NCBI RefSeq assembly: GCF_000247815.1
Contig: NC_021681.1
Coordinates: forward strand, 21,650,442-21,714,441
DNA from: Ficedula albicollis
Taxonomy: Eukaryota; Chordata; Aves; Passeriformes; Muscicapidae
Length of the DNA stretch: 64,000 nt
Direction: 5' to 3'
Shown here: piece by piece, positions 1 to 27,900 of the stretch
Numbering within the stretch: the first letter of the stretch is position 1
How the letters are laid out: each line of letters begins with the position of its first letter
Program-made: the position numbers and the translations under genes
The notes under the pieces: generated by a model
What the model was told of the DNA's origin: nothing
Databases searched by the model: none
Seen by the model: the letters and a program-made list of their open reading frames with translations, nothing else

Positions 1-201
1 TTTAAATGTCACAACTATTAAAGCAGATGGATTAATTGTCTCTGATTTCAGGAGAGTTGGATTTATTTAACACTAGCTGAATGAAATAGGCAACACATAC
101 CTTGCTGGAGTTTCTAGCTGTTGAAATCCCAATATTAAACAAATTATCAACCCAATTAGGGTTATAACTGTTAACAGGGGCCCATAAATCATGTCTCAAG
201 G

Positions 202-387
202 ATACTCAAAAGGAACAACCTGGTCAGCAAAACTCTAGACCTTTTAAAAAACCCACAGGGTAGCTCAAAAGTAATGTACATATTTCAAAAGCAAATACTC
301 AAAAGGAACAACCTGGTCAGCAGAACTCTAGACCATTTAAAAAACCCACAGGGCAGCTCAAAAGTAATGTACATATTTCAAAAGCAG
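202..387. repeat. Two-copy direct repeat, period 93
   Basis: Copy one starts at atactcaaaagg (202) and copy two at 295. They differ by a few substitutions, for example gcaaaactc versus gcagaactc. Confidence 0.95.
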
Positions 388-1254
388 AATTTCCCATTAA
401 TTCTGTATTTTACTGGTTTCAAAGAAGAGCTTTAAGATTTACAAAGGAGAACTGAAAAACCAGCATAAAATCCCACCCATTTTGTGCTGTTCTCAGGCCC
501 TCATTGTTCCCCTGAATTGCAAAGGTCCTTAAGAAGTTGCACATCCATTATCCTCCTCCCTTTCTCTGTATTTCTTTGGGGAAGTGAAGCTGCAGGCAGG
601 AATGTGTGCTGCTCCTGGGATCATTACTGGTGATGTGCACACCTGCTCCTGAAGAGCTGCAGAGCACGCCATGCAAAAATAGACAGTCACTTTTCAGAAA
701 CATCTCTATACACAGTCAACTCGGCTTCTACTAAATTAACAGCCATTCAGGCACATAAAGTAGTTTGCTATTGCAATGACTCAGGCATGATTTTCCACTG
801 ACCCTCTGAGCAGTGCTGTCCATTTGACAGGCTAACCACATCAGTCACCATCTCAGGCTGTCTGATTCATCTCTTCACATTTGAGTTTCCAAAAGACATT
901 GTGCTGTGTGCTGGGAAGGACTGACATCTCCTTCAGTTAGTTTCTGTATTCTAGTTTCCTTTTCTTCTTTTCTCTCTTTTTTTTTCTCCTCCTCAGGCTA
1001 AAAGCCCTGAAAATCCCTTACAGCAAATATCCCATCTTTCTCCCGGGAATATTCCCTTGCCAGGCTCGCTCCCTGTCTCTCAAGCACTTGCCTGAACCTC
1101 CTGATGGATGCTGATCCAGATGTTGGCCAGGGGATTCTGACTATATCTCCCTAAATCACTCAGTGCTGCTCAACCTTTGGCTCTGCCTGTCTGAGTTCAG
1201 ATGTCTGAGCCCAGGCTGCCAAAGCTGTTCAGCTGAGCACAGTTTATATATACG

Positions 1255-1440
1255 TGTGTATATATATATTTTTTTTTTTTCCACAAAAACAACATGTTGT
1301 TTAAGCTGTGACCTGTTGCTACCCTAGCAGGAGCCCTGCAGAGCTGTATGTGTGTATATATATTTTTTTTTTTCCACAAAAACAACATGTTGTTTAAGCT
1401 GTGACCTGTTGCTACCCTAGCAGGAGCCCTGCAGAGCTGT
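1255..1440. repeat. Two-copy direct repeat with TA and T-tract, period 93
   Basis: Each copy begins with a TG/TA dinucleotide tract and a T-run, followed by ccacaaaaacaacatg and ending gagccctgcagagctgt. The ccac anchor lies at 1281 and 1374. Confidence 0.95.
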
Positions 1441-2761
1441 CCCAACACCTGCTGAGGACTTGGGATGGCAAAAGGCTTCTTCCAGCACTGGAAGAGAGCC
1501 AAGAGCAGCCACAGGGAATTGCCTCACTGGGATTGGGGTATTCCTCACTACAGAAACATCTTTTAAAAGGGGACATTGTTAACAAAACTGGTTTGAAACT
1601 CTGGTTTTAGACACCAGCTTCATGTAGAGGATAATTGGCCTGTTCACAGACACCACAGGCGAGGAGTTTCCAGAGCAGCCTCCAGCCTTTCCATACGCTG
1701 TGCATTCCAGGATTTTTCTTTAATCACTAGTGATCCCTTTGAAAGGATGTAAAACACGGATTTCCTTTCTTCCCAAACATAAAGAGACACTTCTTAGAGT
1801 ACCAAGCAGGCCTTGAAGCCTTGGGTAACCCATGAGCAGCACCTCTGCCTTTGGGAAGACACGGATCTGTCGCTGTGGCGCCACAAATCCCCTTTCAAAA
1901 CACGCCGCATCCAAACTAACTCACAGAGACTTAAATACCTTAATAACTTAAGGCCCCAAATAAGCTGATATTTGATGTGACCTACATTAATGGGGAGGCA
2001 TTACATGGCAGATAAGCAGAAAGTTCTCCTCTATTGTGTAATACGTGATCTATTCGTGCCATAAACATACTGAGAAAGGGATGTGCTCTGGCATTCTTTC
2101 TGCTTATTTTTTTCCCCACAGTAAAGAATATAAAATAAAAATTATGTAAGAGGATCATGCTGGTGAGAAGATATTCGTATCACAACAGCCACAGACTTAG
2201 TGGCAGGGCTGCCACAGACTTCTTTATGGTTGGAAAGATACAGAGAAAAGCACATAGGTTGCACTGCAGTGCACCCATAATTCTAACTACCAGCCTAGGA
2301 GTGGAAGCAGTTCATAGAAGAGGCTAATGGCTTTACCCTGTCAGATACCATTGCATTAATAAAAATCATCAATAAAAGCATCAGTTCCTGCTGTACTGTA
2401 AATGAGACAGGGGCTGAGTGTGCACTGCAGCTGCAAGATAAGGCACTAGAAAGATATCTAAATTTTTGGCTAATTCTAGATGTCAAGATAATTGGATTTT
2501 GCAAATTAAACCTTTCTGTAGTTAAAGAGGATTAAGGTTAGGGACTGTGGCAGGGAAAGCTACTGTCATTGTTATGAAGACTTTCTCACTACAGTGCCAT
2601 TTTTCTTCTTCTACGTCTGCTCTAATGCAAAATGGCAAGAGCTTCATAAAAATATTGAAGCAGTTACATCATTTGCCATCAGAAGCTGGCACAGGGAAGG
2701 TTCCTTTCTTGTGCACCTACCTATTCATTTTATGAGTTCTTAACAGAATTTTAGTGAGTGT

Positions 2762-2976
2762 TGAATCGCAGAATTATAGACTGGTTTGGGTTGGGAAGAA
2801 CCTTAAATCCCATTTCTTTCCACCCCCTACCATGGGCAGGGACACCTCCCACTATCCCAGGTTGCTCCAAGCCCTGTCCAGCCTGGCCTTGGACATTTTC
2901 AGGGATCCAGGGACAGCCACAGCTTCTCTGGCCACCCTGTGCCAGGGTCTCACCACCCTCAAGGGAAGAAATCCTT
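2762..2976 (-). mobile_element. CR1 LINE, 3' end fragment
   Basis: On the plus strand the segment runs from gaatcgcagaattatag through ggtttgggttggg, ccatgggcagggacacc, caggttgctccaagcc and agcttctctgg to ctcaccaccctcaagg. This is the reverse complement of the conserved 3' end of avian CR1 elements, including the ATTCTGYGATTC-like terminal unit. Only about 215 bp is present, which is the usual 5'-truncated form. Divergence from the consensus is moderate, so it is not a recent insertion. Confidence 0.92.
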
Positions 2977-5900
2977 GGATATTGCACAGCCAAGAGGCTC
3001 AGAGAAGAGTTGGAGACAGTTCTGGGTCAAACATGGGTTTAAAACCTCAATCCAAACAAAGTTTGTTGTTTAAGGATGTCTTCTGGCTTTTTCTTTTTCA
3101 CGATAGCAACGCACACGCCTCAAACCTGTAACTGAGGCATCCCTCAAGCTCGTGCTTCGTGAAGGAATTAATTGGTATTTTAATAGAAGTGCTGACAATA
3201 TAAATACCCCTTGAGACACTTTGTCTCCATATGGTTTCTCGGCAGAATTTCTCTGATTCCCCACACTTCCAAAAGAGGGATATAAACCTCCTGACACAGC
3301 AGAGCATGAGTCAGTCCCATAACCACAAAAAGAAATCTTCCCTATCACCAGGTTACTCTGCAGACTCCTTTTAAGCAAGTTTTTGCATCTTTGCTGGAGA
3401 AATAGATTCTGTCCACTGCTGAAGTAAACCACATTCAGTGGCCTCATGTCAGTCACGGCCCTGACATTCATTATTGCTCCTTGCTGGAGGAGATCTTTCT
3501 TATATTTTAAGATCACCTCAGGGACTTCAGGTTTTCTAACTCTTCTGGAGTTAAGGGCTAGAGTGTAGCTCCACATGATGAGACTTGCTGAAGAGCTCAG
3601 TTGCAAGATATGCAAAAAGAAAAACAAACCAAAACATCATTCTTTATCGTTTTGTCAGTTTAGCAGCTGCCCCCACACTCACAAGAGCCTCACACTCCTT
3701 CCACTCAAGGCCAGAACAGCAACATCCTCCTTCTTGCACCTGACAGGACATTTTAGAAAGGTCTGTTCTGATGCAAGGACATCAAAACTCGTGCAAATGG
3801 GGGAAAACCAGTTGCCCAACCCTTTCTGCAAGGAATTCCTGGAAGTCCATTGAGCCCTTCCCATCCTCTCCTCCTTGTGTCTATATCTTGAGTGACGTGC
3901 ACAGCACAACAAATGTTCTGGAGGCATCTCTGCTTCCTGGACATGCTGCCAGATATTCATCCACAGTGACAGACTTCAGTACATAAAGGCGTGAGCAGAA
4001 AAATCCTCTGGGATTTCACCATATAAAGTTTTCTCCTCCAAAGTTTTTATGGGCTGAAGTTTTATATCTTAAAAGACTTTACCCCATAAAAATCCAAGAA
4101 GATAATAAAACAAATAGTGTCTCTGTCCAGGGTCAGTAGTCTAGAGGGGAAATGCTCTTGGGTAATAATAAGAGTGCCTTCAGTACCAGTATTGACCAGA
4201 AATGATGAATCTGTTCTTTTCCTCATTGGCTGACATTTCACCATCATTGCCCTCAGAGCTACTCACTATTTGCTGTGCAGAGTAGCCACAGGTAGAAGGC
4301 AATGCAGAGATCCCAAAGTGTGACTTTGAAGTGTTCTTGGGGATGACAAACCCAAAAGTGAACTTTGCAGATTGCAGAGTTTGCCTGGTCCAGCCACTCA
4401 CTTTTTCATCTCGCTCCCTCACTCCACCTATTTTAAACCTGAAGTGTGTGGATACACCCAAACCCACACTCACATGCTCATACCAACCCAGATTAGGAAA
4501 GGACTGCCAACCTATAGAAAATAAGCAGAATATCCAACATCTCACACAAAATTAGGCTGACCTAATTCCATGGCTATATTTACACGTAAAATTCAGAAAA
4601 ACTTGGAAAAATTGTTGTTTTTTTAATGCATCTTAGAAAGTTAGATTGGTGCCATTGTTTGCTACATGATCCTCTAAAAGTCTTGAACAACAAGATCATT
4701 AAAGCCCACAGAAATAAGAAAACCTAAAATCACTTCCCTGTAAATCAGTGCAGACTGGTAAATTTACCACAGGAAGGAATGGGCACAGATCTCCTCACGT
4801 GTCCCCCAAGCTCTTGGCAGGAGGACACACTTGTTATTTTCTGGTCTGATACCTCCAGGTCTGTGGCATTAACCATGGATAACACGGTTCTGCCCATGGA
4901 AAGCTGGAGCTTCTCCTCCCCTGGGTGGAATGTTATTATTGCCCCAGGTGGCCACGATGCTATTACACACATTCGAGGCTTGTCAATTCTCCAGGGCTAA
5001 ACTGGCTACTCCAGCCTGCTTCCATCCCAATAAATGTGCTGGCTAAATATAGAAATCTGAAATATAAACAAATCCCCAGTGATGCCCTCGAGATCCAGGC
5101 AGAGTAATCAGTGTAAGAGCACTCAGGGTGCACATTGTGGCAGCCTATCCTAAAATCTACTCAAAACAACTGTAACAGTACTTCTGCACGCCCCATATCA
5201 ATCAACGGGATGGAAGTAAACTGGCATAAAAACCTTATCAGAAGTCCTGTTGTCTAAAGCCATTAGAGAGAAGGACATGGATACTTAACTAATTGGCACT
5301 CTCAGCCTCCCATCCTGGGGTGGTGGGAGCAGCCATCAGCTGAAGGAATGACTCACAGAGCCACACTGTGCCTTGGATAATTTTACACAGGTGGGGGATA
5401 GACTGGAGAACAAAAATGAGGGCTTGTCAATAGCCCACAGAGCTGGTCCCACTGTGATACTCTCTGTGAATCACCTCAGTGCCCAGGGGAGCCGGGAGAT
5501 TCATCCCCCTGCTGAAATGCAGATATCCTTTCCTCTCCTGCATGTCTGACCATGCCTGCTAACTCTGTGTTAGCGCTGGCACAATTAGCCACGTTAAGGT
5601 GTGCCAGGATGCACAGTGAAGCCTTGCAGCTCCCCCAGCTCCCAGCAATGCCCACCTCAAGATAAAGTTGTCATGGGCAGGGGCTGAGCGTGGTCTGACC
5701 CAAACCCCAGCCCAGCAGGAGCTGCAGCTCAGCCTTCCTTGCTCTGGGGGATAAAAATGCCAGGAAAGGCTGTTCCAGGCTGGCAGCTCCTCCTGGCAGC
5801 TCCACTGGGCTCCCCAGAGTGTGAAATCCTCTCTGCACCACCCCAGCACCATGCATCACTTCAGCCATTTCTAGGGGTTCATCAGCTTCGTGTTGCCCTC

Positions 5901-6411
5901 TGCACAGGAGTGAATTTTACTCTTAATGCAAACGGTGCTTAAATGCAATATTTTAAGACTAATATTCCGTATAGGCACAGTGTCTGATTCGTGCCAGCCC
6001 AAGGGGTAATATGAATGCTTAGTGTTTTTTAACCAGCTCCCAAGGACTGAATAAAACCCTCAGATGAAAGCTGTGACCTTCAAAGAACATGGAATCACTC
6101 TTTCTTTTCATCTAGGAGATAATTTAGCTAATACTTTTCTCCTCATTGAAGACAGAGGCTCACTGCACTGAAAACTGTTTACAAATGTTCTTTCCCCATT
6201 AAATTGATTTTCTGAGTATAGATAGGCAATGTTTTTTGGAACTAATTTGAATTCCTCCCTAATTAATATTCAGGACCAAAATATGTTATCTTTGCATGAC
6301 TGTGCAATTATAAGAGGAAAAATATCATCAGAGAAAGTAGGGGAGTTTTTTGGTGTTTTTTTAACTAGCCATTACCCAACAAGAAATGTGTCATTTCTTT
6401 GCCTTTTTTAG

Positions 6412-21848
<15,437 letters not shown>

Positions 21849-22620
21849 AATTCCACCTGAGTCATATCTATTTGAAAGGTAAAAAAAATATAAGTGCTAT
21901 TTGAAACCTGACTGCACCCCTTGAACTCTGTTAATGCTCAGGCACTGACCACAAATACAAGTTTATTATTTGATTTAGCCCCTATGGCTGAACTTTGTCC
22001 ATGCTAACAGTATCATAGGGTTGTCTAACACACGGAAAAAAAGAAATACAAAAAAACCCAACCTGAATAGCTTCTTTTTTGGCTGATAATTAGAATTCTC
22101 TTCTATCTTTGTCATGTGTGGTACAGTGCTAATTGGATGTGGGGGGGAAGTTGTTAGGGAATGAAATTCAGCCCAACAAATTAGGTCTGTTAGTGGAGCT
22201 CAAATGAGGCTTTGGTGATGTGAGAGGTAAAAGACATGTAAATGCCTTTCTGGAGTCTCTGCACAGCAACTGGTCAATTTAATTCTGAAAGGATTTGTGA
22301 AAGGCAGGGAGCCTTGTTGGTTCTCAGAACAGATGAGTCTGACCCAGCAGAATGAATAATGGGTCAGGCTGGGGTGGAAGAGGAGTATCTTGCATTTTTA
22401 CAAAGTCTCTCAAACCAGAGCAAATCACAGCTCTGGGCATTCACCACCACAGACATTCAGCCCCTTGTGAGGAAAAGGATAGCTGCACATCACCAGGGAG
22501 GGAAAATGTCATTAATGGTTCTTGCAGCTCCCTCAGATCCCAGAGGGATGCACTCTCACTCTGGATTGCGGATGCAGTGACAGCCTGGTGAATAAAGGAT
22601 TTGCATTTCTGCACTGGCAG
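21849..22620 (+). other. Probable SPATA16 3' UTR region
   Basis: This stretch holds no coding similarity. The first AATAAA after the stop is at 22591-22596, 743 nt downstream, so the transcript would plausibly end near 22610-22620. This is inferred only from the hexamer. Confidence 0.3.
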
Positions 22621-23127
22621 GACCTGAAACTGCCCTTCTTTGGGGTTTGGGGTTTGCAGACAGATCTCAGGTTTTTCTCACTGAAAACCCCAAACCCTGC
22701 CTGCACAGAGTCAGGGTACCCAGGACAAGCAAATGAGACAGAGATGTCTCATTTCAGACATTTGAAAGGCACCACAGGGGTGGAAGGTCAAGGTGTTTCC
22801 AAAGTGATTATATTCATTATATTCCTAAGCTATTTGAATTACAATTTCAAAACAATCTCTCCCTAGAGAAAGTCTGAGTAGGTGTGTATTGCCTTAGCTG
22901 TCAGATCAGTGGCTTTTAATAAAGTTTCCCAAGAACAGAATGTTTTCCGAAACTAATCAAATCTTAAATGCCCCAAATTATAGACAGACTGGGTTTCATC
23001 TCTTTGAAAAGCTTGTGAGGCAAAACAAAGGACAAATATTCCTACTTTTTTGACATTGCACCAGGATAGTCTCTAAATTTCTCACACCTGCCTACAGATT
23101 ATAAGAATCTTTTGCAACACAAATGCC

Positions 23128-24018
23128 GCACATGATATAAGTTATATATACTTATACAATTACATATATTTTCCTGCCTTATATAATAAACATTGTTAGC
23201 TAGATGAGTGTAAATGACACAGCTGCAAGTAACCTATTCCCTGTATTTCTCTAATATTTGACATTTTAGGCAGTAGACTTAAACATGACAGATTTCCAAA
23301 GTTTTTCCAAAAGTCAGAATTTAACCCACAGTCAGGTGTTTAAATAACCAGCCTGATTTTCACAACTCTGAATGACCACAGGTCAGAGGCTGTTGTAAAT
23401 GGATTGAACTGAGACAGCTAAATGTTTATTAAAGGTTCCTTAAAATTTTGCTTATATCCACGTTTTTTAACACAAAGTGACTAATATCTCATTGCAAATT
23501 CAGTAAAACAAGCTTGGTTTTTGGTGTGACACGTGACAATTACATATATTTTCCTGCCTTATATAATGCACATGATATAAGTTATATATACTTATACAAT
23601 TACATATATTTTCCTGCCTTATATAATAAACATTGTTAGCTAGATGAGTGTAAATGACACAGCTGCAAGTAACCTATTCCCTGTATTTCTCTAATATTTG
23701 ACATTTTAGGCAGTAGACATGACCTATTCCCTGTACTTCTCTAATATTTGACATTTTAGGCAGTAGACTTAAACATGACAGATTTCCAAAGTTTTTCCAA
23801 AAGTCAGAATTTAACCCACAGTCAGGTGTTTAAATAACCAGCCTGATTTTCACAACTCTGAATGACCACAGGTCAGAGGCTGTTGTAAATGGATTGAACT
23901 GAGACAGCTAAATGTTTATTAAAGGTTCCTTAAAATTTTGCTTATATCCACGTTTTTTAACACAAAGTGACTAATATCTCATTGCAAATTCAGTAAAACA
24001 AGCTTGGTTTTTGGTGTG
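23128..24018. repeat. Large direct duplication (401 and 451 bp) with nested partial copies
   Basis: Copy one is 23128-23528 and copy two is 23568-24018. Between them, 23529-23567 repeats a short internal piece (tacatatattttcctgcc). Copy two is 50 nt longer because the cctattccctgta...gcagtagac segment is itself duplicated inside it. Otherwise the copies look essentially identical, which implies a very recent event or an assembly fault. Confidence 0.95.
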
Positions 24019-24441
24019 TTTGTCTGTATGTATGTACATCCTTCATATTTCTCTGGATACTTTTGTTTTCAGTATAATTTTAACAAAAATCAAGCTAACA
24101 TCTAAAAATGGACTGGCAGCCCGTATTATGCCACATTAATCTGTGCATAACTCAATATTTGGGATTGAAATTTACTGAATGCATTAAAACCTGCTCCCTG
24201 CCATTACAAAATTTGGTGCTTCAAAATTCGTTTGCATTCTGAGCATATGTTTGCATTTAATTTCTAACAACTCACATAACTATTTGATTTGAGACATCTT
24301 GTTCCAGGCAGAACTCACTGTTTGTTTCATAATACTAAACTATTTTTCTGTATTATGTCAGAACAAAGAAACAAAAAGCATCATCAACTTTACTTTTTTC
24401 CAAAAAAAAAATGCATTTCAGCATATTCAGCGTGTTCTTAG

Positions 24442-24966
24442 AAAAAAATTCTGTTTACATTGAAGAGACAGGAGAGAGGGGAGAGGGGTTTGTCGGATTT
24501 TTGGTGGTTTGTGGTTGTTGTTTTTTAAATCAACTCTAATTAAGAATGTTACATTAGGTTAAATATCTCTAACACATTACCAAGGATGAGGGTTAAATCT
24601 GATGATTAAAGATTGATGTGGTGTGGATTATCACATCACTTGAGCTAGAACCATTTCCAGAAGTTCAGAATTTCTCAGCTGAAAAAATTCTGTTCTGTCG
24701 GATTTTTGGTGGTTTGTGGTTGTTGTTAAAAAAATTCTGTTTACATTGAAGAGACAGGAGAGAGGGGAGAGGGGTTTGTCGGATTTTTGGTGGTTTGTGG
24801 TTGTTGTTTTTTAAATCAACTCTAATTAAGAATGTTACATTAGGTTAAATATCTCTAACACATTACCAAGGATGAGGGTTAAATCTGATGATTAAAGATT
24901 GATGTGGTGTGGATTATCACATCACTTGAGCTAGAACCATTTCCAGAAGTTCAGAATTTCTCAGCT
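24442..24966. repeat. Direct duplication, period 286, with partial copy between
   Basis: The full copies are 24442-24680 and 24728-24966. The 47-nt spacer contains a third, partial copy of the tgtcggatttttggtggttt segment. The copies appear identical. Confidence 0.95.
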
Positions 24967-27900
24967 CACTCATCACGTAACACTGATTGTAGGAGCCTAC
25001 AAAGAACCTTCACACACATCTAAGTTTCAAGGTAGTTATTTGTATTTTTGCTATTGAATTAATTTACATATTTTGGAAAGCAAAAAACAGAACATAAAGG
25101 GGTTTATACAATCAGCTATAAATGCAAAGCTCTGGAAAGCTGACAGCTATGCTCCCACCAGTGAGGTTTGGCTTTTGCAACAAAACAGCTGTTGCACCTA
25201 ATGAAAGCACTCAACAGTTTTCTCTAATGCAGCAGGGTTATAGCAGTGCCTATTTTCCAAATGGTTAAAGGGTCTGTCACAATTGCCAATACAAACCACT
25301 GTTTTCAGGGTTTTACATTCTAGAGTCAGCCATAAAAAATTCATTCAGGCTGAAATCTGACATCAAAGGGCACAAAGCCTGACACCCAAACACTTTTCCT
25401 CTTGTCATAGTGGAGGGTTTATGAAATTAGTTTGGAGTTAATCTGAACAATTTTGAATTTACAGGGCTGACAAAGTCGTTATGGATATGTAGCTTCAAGT
25501 GTTTTGGGTGCTGCACTGCTCATCCAATTCACTGACAGATTTACGTCTTGAAGCCAACTAATTTATCAAATGGGCTAATTATTTTGTGAGCTTAAACACA
25601 AAGAAATGACAAATTATTTCATAATTAGCTGGGAAAAAGAGAACATCAGTGCATGGAAGATGCTTCTGTCACTATTACCAGGCTGTGACTGCAGCCACGA
25701 GGAGAGCTGACCTAGGAAAGCCCAGATTACCTTGGGAAATTAAGAAACAGGATCCCTCAAAGCCTTCACCCACGTGCTAGGTATCCCTGAGGAATGTCTC
25801 AGAGGCAGGGAAAATGGGTCTGATCAGTCTCCCAACATCCCTATTCTGCAGAATTTTACTGACACTTTTGCTCACAGTCCCCTGGATAAAATTTGACCAG
25901 CAACTGGGGGAAGCAGAGACCAATTAAGGGAGGGACTGAACCACAGTCTACTTCAGGATTATGGACATTCCTAAGAAAAATTTATCAACTTCTTTCTTTT
26001 TATAGTTGTCAGAAATTCCCAAACTCAACTTGCTTGTGGCCAGAGCACTGGGCTGACAGAGGATTTGAGGCAACATACTAAAGCTTAGGACTATTTTTTT
26101 AGTCACTGGCTCTGCCCAAAATGTTTTATAAATTGAGTCTTGAAGGTATTTAAATATCACAATTTCAGCATTGTATAAGAATGAACCTCTCTGCAGCCCT
26201 CCCTATGCATGGGAATCCCACCTAAAGCTGTCAATAGGAAACACTAAGGAAAAGAGAATCAAACCCTCTTTCTAAAAGGGGCTTAAGTCTTCAGCAGTTA
26301 AGGTAGGTAGAAATGTATTTTTGCTTACTGGATTTTAAAGCATAAATTCTCTTCTTAATTTGGATGATATTTGAATTTATTATTTTAGCAAGTCTTATTT
26401 AGCCCAGTAGTTTAAGCAATGACCTCTGATGCACAAGGCTCAGCAGCAATGAACAGGAAACTCCAAGAGATACTGAGGGAAATTAGGATGATAACTCAGC
26501 TCTGTCCCACAGAACTCATTCCAGGCACTGAGAATTAAGCAAAGAGGACACTCTCAGAATAGCCAGGTCTGGCTGTTATTGATGAGCTGCTTTGGTGACA
26601 GAGTTACACACAATGTGACATCTGATGTGTACATCAGTGCTGGGACTGGCAGTGAAGCTTGGCCCTGAATAACTCAAGGAATCAGGACTCTGCATGCTCA
26701 GTGAAGGACTTTAGAGCAGCCACAGACAGGCAGAGGGGGTTGGAGTATCTGAGACACATAAAACAACCTCCCTTTCCACTACAGAGCCTTTGCCCCTCTG
26801 CAGTACTGTAAGAGGAAAAAAAAAAAAAAAAGAGATTGCTTCCCTATCTCATAACCATAAATTCATTAATAAAGCCTCACAATATTGTTACAGTGAGAGG
26901 CATTTCATTAAATAAATAGATACTTTAGAGCCTGTCAACCAGAAACTTTTGACGTCCAAAGAGGGAAGAGCTGTGTAAGTGCAAGTGCCAGGATGGCTCT
27001 GCTTTCTCTACCAAGATAATAATGCAGCTTTACTTCTCTCCTCCATTTAGCCCCTAGGCTTTTGTAGCAGTTTCACAGGATCCTCTTAACATCATTTGAA
27101 CAGCCAAAGGAGAGACAGGAGTTGGCAAATAAACACTTTCCTCCACTTCCACATGTGAGACACTTCATAAAACCTTCACAACTGAGTTTACCTCAAGGGC
27201 ATCACATACTTTGCAATTTAGATAAGTTATTATGCCCATCATTTGCTGAGCTCAGTGGAATGCCTGTTTCATAAATCTGAAAGCAGAGCAAACATGGATG
27301 AGTGAATAAAAGAACAGATGTAACTTACATAAGGATAAGAATATAACAAAAGCTGCACTAATATATGTGAATATGAAATGAAGTAAAATTAGCCTAACAT
27401 ATTATATAATATTTTAGCCAGGCATGTAGATTTTCAGCAGTTGACCTCTGCTCACCACATCTCTGCCTTCTGCAACAGCAGGGGGACACTGTCTGATGAA
27501 GTGTGCTCTTCCACTGACATTATCTCTTAATTGAAAATCAAGCCATGGAAAAGGGCCACAGACTCTGGCTCTCAGTCAGCCAAAGGAGCAAGGAGGGAGA
27601 TTCATGGGATGTTGATGGGAACTGGACATGTTGCTGAATAGGATTTGCTGGCTACTCCAGCAGCCTTTGATGGATATGACTTTGTAACACCTGATAAAGT
27701 CATCCAAGCCCACGCCACAGCCACTGGGAGCTGCACACAGGCTTCAAAAGTCCCTGAGTTCTGGTGCATTTTCTTGGCTCAAACTTGGCTATTCCTAAAT
27801 TAATAGTAGGAAACCAGTTCCTGGTTTATTCCCTTCTTAGGGCTATGCAGCTGTTTCAAGAATGTGTGGAGCCACTGTGAAAAGGGAAGGCAAAGGATGG

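Larger units (their letters stand above)
1..6411. other. SPATA16 intron (left flank)
   Basis: I find no earlier SPATA16 exon here. The region holds two short direct duplications (202-387, 1255-1440) and a CR1 LINE end (2762-2976); the rest is ordinary single-copy-looking intron. A 185-codon open frame on the minus strand at 3070-3627 has no recognisable domain. Confidence 0.6.

Noticed and set aside
3070..3627. 185-codon open frame on the minus strand
   Set aside because: No recognisable domain, no splice or promoter context, and it lies in an intron next to a CR1 fragment; chance is the simplest explanation.
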